From assembly GCA_025618425.1 (NCBI GenBank), contig CM046845.1:9815439-9879438 (forward strand): a DNA stretch of 64,000 nucleotides, in the 5' to 3' direction. Shown piece by piece: positions 15,101-25,000 of this stretch (positions are counted from its first letter, which is position 1; every line of letters begins with the position of its first letter). This DNA is from Heliocidaris tuberculata. Lineage: Eukaryota > Echinodermata > Echinoidea > Camarodonta > Echinometridae. The notes beneath the pieces are model-generated. The model searched no databases. It was not told the DNA's origin and saw only the letters and a list, made by a program, of their open reading frames with translations. The position numbers and the translations under genes were made by a program.

Positions 15101-18100
15101 GAACTCCTCCTGGCCTTCCCCACTCCTCTCCTCGCCGTTGACGACCCCATCCACCTCATCCACCCCATCGACTTCATCCCCTTCCTCCTCTCTCCTTTCT
15201 TCCTCCTCCTCCTCCGGCTGTATGTCCCTCAGGGCCTCCACCTGATTGGACGACGAGGATGAAGGGGGCGTGTCTTCGGTCATCTCTTGGCCAATGGGCT
15301 CCCGCCTCTCTCCTCTGTGGTCCGGGTGAAGGGTGTGGTCTTTCATGGGGGAGGTGATGGGGCTGACCAACGGGGTGGACTGCTTGGGGGCTCTTAGCGC
15401 CTGGATTTCTCTGCACGAAAAACGAGGGGACAAAAATGTACTTCACTAGGTTATCTGCTGTCTGTAACTTGTCATTTCAAGTTTAGAGCAAAATTTTTTA
15501 TAAAGCATATGAAATCTGAGCACTGGAATTTATAAATGAATCAAAATTTTTCCTCCAATTGCCAATATCCCAGGTGCAAAAAAATATAAAAAATTATAGC
15601 CTGGCCATGAAGATAAAATTATTGAAAGACAGATGACAATTGCACTAAAAGGCAGTAAAATAAAATCTTCTTCATATTTCAATGTATTTTATAGAATAGA
15701 TCATCTTTTTTTTTTTTTGATCATCGTCAGCATTCTCTCACCTTTCCATTTTCTCCAAGACCACATTAAGTTCTGCCTTCTCTTCTCTAAGTTGAGCTGC
15801 TTGCTTCTCCAGATTTTCCATTTCAGCTTCCTGAAAATTGAGAAAGAATGTGCATTAAATGAAGGCATGTTCACTGCTTCAAGCATCTAGATGTACAGTG
15901 TCATGGTACTAGACCCTAATCTCAGCATATTGGTGGTGTGCATTTTTTTTGCATAAAATTGCATCGAGGATGAGCGAATATGAATAAAAAATCACAATTT
16001 TGTGTTTTCTGTGGTAAGTACTACTTACACCGCAGTCTATTCCAAGTAAATTCCTCTCTACATTTATTCAATGATCAAGCACATCTTAATCTATTATATT
16101 ACTACAGATGATTGTATGTCATTACATGTATAACATTTGAGCTGGTATATTTCCCTTAATTTAATATTTACTTTACCCAGTAGAATACAATGCCAAAGAT
16201 AACTTGTGCTGGACTCTATGGAAAATGTGTGTTACATCAAAATCAAATTGTGTCCCATGGTTTAATTTCATAGTTTTAAGTTATTACTTATCTGCTTTCC
16301 ATTGCTCATTATCAATCTTTATTCTGCACACTCACATAATGCTGTCTCTGTTGCTCGATGCTCATATTGAGGTCTGCCTCCACCGCTTCTGGTTGCTCCT
16401 CGTCGATGCTATCCTCCCCGCATCCAACATCTTTCATCTCAGGCTTGACGACCACATGACGACTGTAGTCTCGGTAGAGGTGGAGGAGGTCAGGGGGGTG
16501 GGGCGTGTTCAGACCAACATCATCCCAGTCGTCAAAATCCTGGGTTGAAAATTTGGTGAATACATACATGTAAATCTATTTCACGAATGTTTATAAAATA
16601 GTAGGTTACATTTCAATGTGTTATATGCTTGAAGAACTACAAAATACCCTTGTACATGTAGTGATTCATTTTACATGTACATGGTGTTCACCATCATATC
16701 TTCTCATTCATCAATCATCATACTTCCTCTTCCTCATCCTCCTCCTCATCATCACATTACAAATCACCACAACTATTAAAATCCCTAAAACCATCATCAC
16801 TTCTATCACAAACATCCTCATCACCATCACTGCCATCACCCGGATCAACATCATCTTGATCGTCATAATCATCATCATCATCAACTTCATCACTATCATC
16901 ATTCTAATCATCACCATCATCATCTTCACCACCATCATCATCAACACCTCCACCAGATATTTTAATCACCATCATCATCATCATCTTCATCATCACCACC
17001 ACCACTCATTATGATGATCAAGATAATGTTGATCCTGGTGATGGCAGTGATGGTGATGAGGAGGTTTATGATAGAAGTGATGATGGTTCGGACTGTACCA
17101 ATACCAAAGCAGTGCCTTACCATTTCGCGTAAGGCTACTGAATAAACACGGATTGTAATTAGTAATTTTCGTGTACAGCCTTTTTGTATTGATCATGATG
17201 CAATTTGGATGATTTGTCATAAATCCTCGAAGTTATAGATGTTCTAAGGTTTAAGTTATTCAGATATATTCAAAAGAATTGGTAAATTACTTCCCTCTTT
17301 GCCGTTCTGTTAATTTATGTCGTCTGATTTTCTTAATATATATATACACCACATTTTGATCTTATTGTATATAAAACAATTGAAATTTGATAAGTAGAAA
17401 ATGAATCCATATTTATATACATGTAGATTTCCGATATTCTCCCAATATCAACGTTCCTCGGTATTAGTACATAAATGCACTTATAGTAAACGATTGAAAT
17501 TAATGTAAATTGAGATTCCTTGAGTTTCAAGTAGTTTCACTTTTCCTTCCCATCATTCAATTTTATTTCATAATCCAAACTTTATTATAAATTATAGTGA
17601 CATATTATTCAATTACCACTAAAATTACCACTCTTTTTTGTGTGTGGGTGGGGGGGGGGGGGGGGACAAAATTCTATGTTAAGTCATTTACGGACAAACT
17701 TTTTCAAATTTCCACTTTCCACTTAGATGATTAAAATCAATGTAAATTGGGATTCCTTGAGTTTCAAGTAGTTTCACTTTATTTATTTATTTAACTATGG
17801 AAAACAAATGAAGGAAAACTTAGTCCTGAACCAATGTTGCTGCATTGTCATTTTTTTTCTCTAAAATTTTGAAATAGTATTTGAATGTTGCTGATGGGGA
17901 AAACCTTTCAAATGGGATCTCACAAATTAAGTGATGCTGTTATAACGATTTAATTGTCTACCTTTCCTCATTTCCACTTTATTAGGGTGATTTTAAAGCT
18001 GATAGAAATTGTACATATTTTTACTCAATGATTTTGAAGGATTTGATGAAAATGACTTTTTGATTGATTTGATTTATTACCACTAACAACATTTAAGTAC

Positions 18101-19010
18101 GATACATTTTTTTTATACAATGATGTTTACATATAAAGGAAGGAAAGTATTGGTTGGTAAAGGGGGCCAGATAATAGCACATGTGCTAGTCGAGCCTGAC
18201 CCACACCAGAAAACACAAACAAACAAGTATTTTGGTAAAGTTCAGTTATTACCAAAACTAAAAATAATACTAGAAGAAGAAGAAGAAGAAGAAGTTACTT
18301 TCAGCTTTTATATATTTACACTGTACCATACTCAATAATGAAACAATTATATTAATTTTGCAACGTAATACGGTGACTTATCTTTATAAATATTGTATAT
18401 AATCATGTCATTCTCAAAAATTCAGTCATTTGACTGCCAATGTGAATGAATTTGAAATGTTCTTGTTGTATTTTTATCCAAATAAACCATTCAATCAATC
18501 AATTCAATCAAACAACTATTAATATCCCTACAACTATCATCACTTCTATTATCAACTTCCTCATCACTATCATTGCCATCACCAGGACCATCATCTTGAT
18601 CATCGTCAAAATCATCATAATCATCATTATCAACTTCATCGTCATTATCATCAATATCATCATTATCACCATCTTCATTACCATCACCAGTATCATCATT
18701 ATCATCATTATCATCTTCACTACCATAACGAGCATCATCATTATCATTCTAATCATCACCATCATCATCTTCATCGCCATCATCATCAACACCTCCACCA
18801 GATATTTTAATCACCATCATCATCATCATCACCACCACAACTACTGAAATCCCTACAACCATCATCACTTCTATTATCAACTTCCTCATCACCATCACTG
18901 CCATCACCAGGATCAACATCATCTTGATCATCGTCAAAATCATCATAATCATCATCATCGTCATTATCATCATCATCGTCATTATCACCATCTTCATTAT
19001 CATCACCAGT

Positions 19011-19079
<69 letters not shown>

Positions 19080-22000
19080 GTTCTCTACCTCCTCCTCCTT
19101 TTCCTCCCTTCTTACCTGATCCTCATTTTCATCTGCAAACGTGATGGAAGTGAGCTTGTAGTTATTGTTCATGAGGTATTCATTGACCAGGAAGTTGACT
19201 GCTCTCCTCTCAAGAGGCTTTGTTGCTTCCTGAAAATAAAAGCAAAGAGATCCATTCACATAAATTTACCAGACATTTACAACTACAAAATACAATAAAA
19301 GAAAGATACTGTATGCAAGTAAATGAAACAATAATCATACCAAAAATAGGTCTCAAGAATAAACAAAAATTCTCTTTCTATTCCGGGTAATTCAATAACA
19401 GTGATTCAAAACTAGATACTGATAGTTTTTTGTGATGAATCATTTTTGATAGTTGTCATAGTTCACAAACACATACATCTAGACATCTGATTCCACATTG
19501 TACATTGTCCCAATAATTATATAATACTGAATGGCCTTGAGTGGGATACAAGGGTTTACAAATGGGTTCAAGAATGTAGCAAATCAGATGCGCTGAAATG
19601 AGTCACGTGACTGTGCGCTCTTTATTTTTTTTGCTAACATGCACGAGAGTGCAAAAAGTGCACAGCAAAAAGTGATAATGCACGGCTGAGATGCGCGTAT
19701 GCATACCGCTAGGGTGTACAAACTCAAGACACGATCGATGAAATGCACATAGTTTCATATAGGAAGGCCATGGCAAGGACTTTGATGCGCACACAGACAC
19801 ACGCATTATATTTTTTGACTGCGCTTAATATGATGTCATGAATGAAAGCAAAAGGCGGCCTCCTTGACTGTGCGATTCTTTGCATTTTGATGGGGTTTGT
19901 AACCATTTTTTTTTTTTACTTTATATTCAATATTGTTGACCCATTTTATAAAACAAATAATTCATGTTTTGTGGCTCGAGCATTAGTGATATGCACTGCA
20001 CTCAGTTAAGTAACAATGAGACCGATAATGAACTCGACAAGTCTCGTTCATTATCCCACTGTGACTTAACATTCATGCAGTGCATATTCACCAATGCACT
20101 CGCAAACATGCATTATTTGTATAATATTGCACCGGCTGATAAGTATATTTCACGAGTCGGCATGACAAGCGAAATATTTTCAAAGCGAAATATTTTCAAA
20201 GCGACTGCGATGTACCTTGTGTCCCAGGAAAGAAAAGACATCCAATATTATCATTATTAATTGAATGAAACCTACAATGTAGTTTATCAATTTTCACCAT
20301 TGCATGTCCTTATATTTTTGCATTGCCTTCAACAAAAAACATTATCCAAGCATCTAGCAAGGGCTGCGTGCACCCATATTGTCTTAACATTTGTGTATTT
20401 GATTGCATATTCACTTTTTTACGCATCACACGCAAAGCAAACCATGAGATAAATGGAAAAATCTTGCACGGTCATTCAGGTACTTTTACAAAAACCATGC
20501 AATATATTGTTCTAAAATTGCACGGTAATCCAGGTACTTCTGCACAAACCATGAGATACACAAATTTTACTTTTCGCCTGAAAACCCTTCATACAAATAA
20601 TAATGTAAATCATAGCCTGGTATACATAAAAAAAAAACAACCAACCAAACAACAACAGCAACAACAACAGCAACAACAACACCACAATATTAAAAAAAAA
20701 ATCATAAAACAAAGAACCAAAACAAAATTACCCCCACATATCTTTTCTGACAATTGGGGCGTCACTATCCAAATAAATGCTTTTAATGATTTCAGCTTGT
20801 TTTATCCGAAACATCTCCACTTGTGGGTGGTTCCAAATGTTCTGATGGTACAGCATGAGCTTGGCATGAAGCCAATATCAGAACATCTGTAATACATGCA
20901 CATATTTTCATAAAACAGATATACACTGTATTAGTCATAAACACAAATCTAAACACATCTCCAGTGGCCTAAAATGAAATATTCTGCCATACCTTTGAAT
21001 CTATAATGTATAAATCAATGTAGACAATTACTGCTCATAAATATTCAATGACAGCTACCTACCAGTATAATTTATGAAAAGCCAATTACGTGCTTTTATT
21101 GCTTGCGGGTCACCCAGTTTGTCAAATACATGTATTTTGCACATTCATTTGCTAGAGAACAAAGGCAATTATGATTTGCAACAAAATTTTGCCAAATAAA
21201 GGAAACTGCTCCCCCACCCTCTCTCTCTATCTCTATCTCTCTCTCTCTCTCTTTCCAAAAAATAAAATCTTGAGAAGTCATTGCCATTACTAGGCTCAAG
21301 ATATGAAACCATATTGTTTAGTTTTCTCATAATTTCTCTTTCACTTACATTTAGAGCAATTTCCAGCAATATATGCATACACATGTAATTGTTTGATTGG
21401 CTATTAAAACTGGATAAAAAGAGCTCCCATAAACATTTTGTGTAATTTATTATGATGTAGTGTATCATAAATTAGATTCACTTATGGTACATATACTGTA
21501 AACTAGATCCATTTCTCACCGGAATACATGTATGAAAGTATGGTTAAGGGAACATGTACATGCAGATGCAGGAGAGAATGGGGGCACATGTATGCCCTCC
21601 CCCCCCCCCCCCTTGAATGGTGAAATATAAAAGAGTAAAGGAGAGGAAAGGAAAAGGAGATGGGAAAAAGACAAGAAAAGAGGACAACAGAACCCTCCTA
21701 AACTTGCTCCTTATTCCATGGCCTTGAAAATTCATACAGTACATGTATTTCAAGTACCAAATAGGATTGATGCCCCCGCCCCGATTCAATTCAATTTATA
21801 TCCAAAGTAACATGTATATTCTTCCGCAATTTACAAGATACATGTTTATATACAATTCAAGTGAAAGAAAACGAAAATAATTTACCTCTGCTACAGCCCC
21901 TTCCATATCTGTACTGGAATGCACAGGGGAAGGAATGTCACTCTCTGAAATAAAAGAAAATGATAAAAAACGTGATAGAAGATAATTTTATCTTGGGTGG

Positions 22001-25000
22001 AAACGTGTAATGGATAGGGATCAAGCCAGAGGTCTTCACTGTGGGTTTACAAGTATGAAGGTACTGACGTGATAATTCCAGAATCCAAATTAACATTGTT
22101 CTTTTTCTGGAAGTACATGTATGTAAAACAACATTTATTAACATCCTAAAATGTGGATGACTGAAAAGAAAAATCCTTTATTCAACATTTCAACAAGGCT
22201 CCTTTACAAGCTACAATTATTCATTTCAACTCAATGAAGTTCACTTTTATTTCAATCATAAATCAATACATACATGTAGATGTAACAGAGAAAATACCAA
22301 TTTTTCTGACAGAAGAATAATAAACATGTTTGTTTTCAACTAATAAATACAGGGACAATGCCATCCGACATGCTGCAGTAACAAAGACAAATGAAATTAT
22401 TTTAGCATTCTTATTATATCCAACTAGTCCTAAATCACACCAAACATGATTTACCAACAAATCTATGATGTATGTAACAACGATCTTGTACTCAAAACAC
22501 TCCGGTTTCTCAAGATGTCTGAACTTGAAAGTACACCCCTTTTCCATGAAATTAGAACCGTCATGCACATTTTTAGAAAAGAAAGAATCATGTTATCAGA
22601 TACTCTAATATCTAGGGTGGAAAAAGGTATTCACAGGGGTCAAGAGACTCAAGACGGGGGTATTCACTCTGGATTCATGAAGGTGATGACAATATTCATT
22701 CCAGAATCCCATATCACTGTTTTAAAAAATTAATATAAACCCCTTACTAGGGCTGCAAGACATTGCGATAATATCGAAATATCGCAATATTAAAAAAAAA
22801 ACAAATTCAGAATATTTGATATCCAGTTTTGTCATTATTCTATATATCACCTTCAAACGATATTGAAAAAAATATTGCAGATATTTCTATTTCAGCACGT
22901 TATAGAAATGATTAATGCAACTGGGGGGGGGGGGGGGGTAGAAAAACGGGGAGCCAGTGCCACGGAGAGGGTAATGAGTAATTTATCAGTTAATATCTGA
23001 AATGTTCAGAACGAACTTCATCACTTTTAACCACAGCTACTATCAGGAAAATAAATCATTTCCACCCAAAACAACTAAAAAATGAGACGAGTAGGGAGTA
23101 AGTTAACATTATTCGATGATTATTCAAGGGATGACAATATATCGCCACATCGCCGATCGAATAGCCGAAAATGCAATATCATGCAGCACTACCCCTTACC
23201 CCTCATTTGACACAGAAACAAGGACAAATGAGGATGATTTGAAAAAAAATAAATAATAACTTGCAACAAGTCTCCTTCATAAGCTCCCACTCCCATTTCC
23301 CAGGATGGTTGAAGATACACCCCTTTTCCATGAACTGAAAACAGTCATGATGGAACCGACTGTACTAGGGAAGGGAATTATGCAAAGGTAAGCTCTCAGT
23401 TTCACAAAATTAGTTTCTTAAAGTGTACCAACCACCTGAAAAAAAATTTGTATACTGCTAGGATGTATAAAATTAACCTCAAAGAACTTTATCTGAAATT
23501 CTATCTAGGTCAACAGTTTGGGAGTATGAAGGAAATAAAGGATAACATGGAGGTGCTCACGCGGAACTGAACCTCCAAGTTGGGTTCCATGCAAGGCCTT
23601 ACATGTATCTTGGCGAGCGCATATGGTGCGTTGAATAGTCTACTCACGAGTCACTTTTATGCTTATAGAGAGTATACATGTAATTAAACTTGTAATATTT
23701 CTTTATAGAAGTGATATTCAAAGCCCATATTTGGAATATAGTAGAATGACATGGAACCTCTAACATACAGAGTAAAATATTTTTTGGTGATTGGTACCCT
23801 TTAACCACTGCAGAGGGATGTGAGACACACAAAACAAAGATAAAGTTCTCATTCTTTCAAAATGATTTACAACTAATACTGTGATACTTTGACTGACAAC
23901 ATGATGCACTTTGACTGCAAGGAAAAAGGCTGAGATAACACAGGTTAAAACCCTGTGGAAATGTAATTTGAATTAAAGGAATACTTTGGTGGGCCTGCAT
24001 GGGCGATTTCCGATGAGAGAGGAAAATATACTCGGAGCTTCGTGTCACTTTCGATACAAGGACTTCCATCACACGTGCTAAAACATGTGATTCATATTGG
24101 ATCACCTCTGAGATAGTTCGGTGAAGACTGGCTTGTGTTTTAAATTTCGCGCGATGGGAAAGTAATCAAACATATGGAAAAGTAATTACAGAGCCAGCTC
24201 TCTGGTAGAGCCTGGGGGTAGTTACGTAATAGTGGCGACAACGCGTCGCGGCAGGGCAGTGCAGAAGCGATGGCTAGACTTCAACCAGAAGTAAACCGTG
24301 TTTTGTATTTGGAAATATTTCAGCATTTCACTAAACTTGTTTGGGTGAACGAGGTTACGACCAGTTACAAGAATAAGGGCCTGGGACCGGTTAAACCCGA
24401 AGTATTCACCTAGCTCCAGTTCGGTCAACTTCGTGCCGTCCGATCATTTATGGCATTAGTCCGACGGCCTCGCACAACGGGCTTGCTATGTGTACAAGTA
24501 AACAAGCCTTTTGCAAATTCCGCATGATTTCATTTCCCCGTGAGTTCTCATTAGACTGGCCCTTTAAGCCTTCTCAGTTTTCAAACATGTTGACATCAAC
24601 AAGTCAGTGAAGTTCTGCAATTTTCAAGAATACAAATATGCTCTCCTTTGCTTAGATTATGAAGAAGAGTGTTTTGGTCCTAAATGTATAATGGTTGGAT
24701 TGGTTGATATTCTTGAAGTTGACATTTTCTAAAATTTATTTCATTCATTGTTGAAAAAGTTGCCATTAATTGTTTTAACATTGCCGGTACTTACTGTTAC
24801 AATTTACATAATGTCCCCTAAATATATCTTCAATTCCAGAACACAATAATTTTCAGCTATTAGTCTGGTTCACTATGTAAGAAAATTGGTTTTCGTTCAA
24901 AATTTTTGGAGACTAGCAAAACCATACATTTTTAGAATCGTTAGAGCATGGGAAATTCAAAAGTTTATGTTGGCATTTGCACAAATCACCCGCATAGCAG

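Larger units (their letters stand above)
16540..19115 (-). other. RELCH intron 4 with CAT-rich duplicated blocks
   Basis: Contains CAT-rich segments at about 16764-16990, 18520-18830 and 18836-19080, plus G-run 17650-17664. No exon or conserved frame is seen. The long Met/Ile- and Asp-rich frames here are translations of the CAT repeat. Confidence 0.7.

Noticed and set aside
15174..15446. 90-codon Pro/Arg-rich minus-strand frame
   Set aside because: Shadow of RELCH exon 7, whose correct frame is fixed by exons 6 and 8.
16616..17220. Ile/Thr- and His-rich open frames
   Set aside because: Same CAT-rich repeat block; start and stop are arbitrary.
18446..19078. Met/Ile- and His-rich open frames of 96-133 codons
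   Set aside because: Translations of CAT repeats on both strands inside a RELCH intron; no non-repeat coding signal.
18990..19080. CRISPR-like regular repeats
   Set aside because: Simple triplet repeat without spacers, in an animal genome.
20323..20892. 189-codon plus-strand open frame
   Set aside because: Runs through a tandem GCACGGTCATTCAGGTA repeat and a CAA/CAG stretch, lies antisense in a RELCH intron, and resembles no protein I know.
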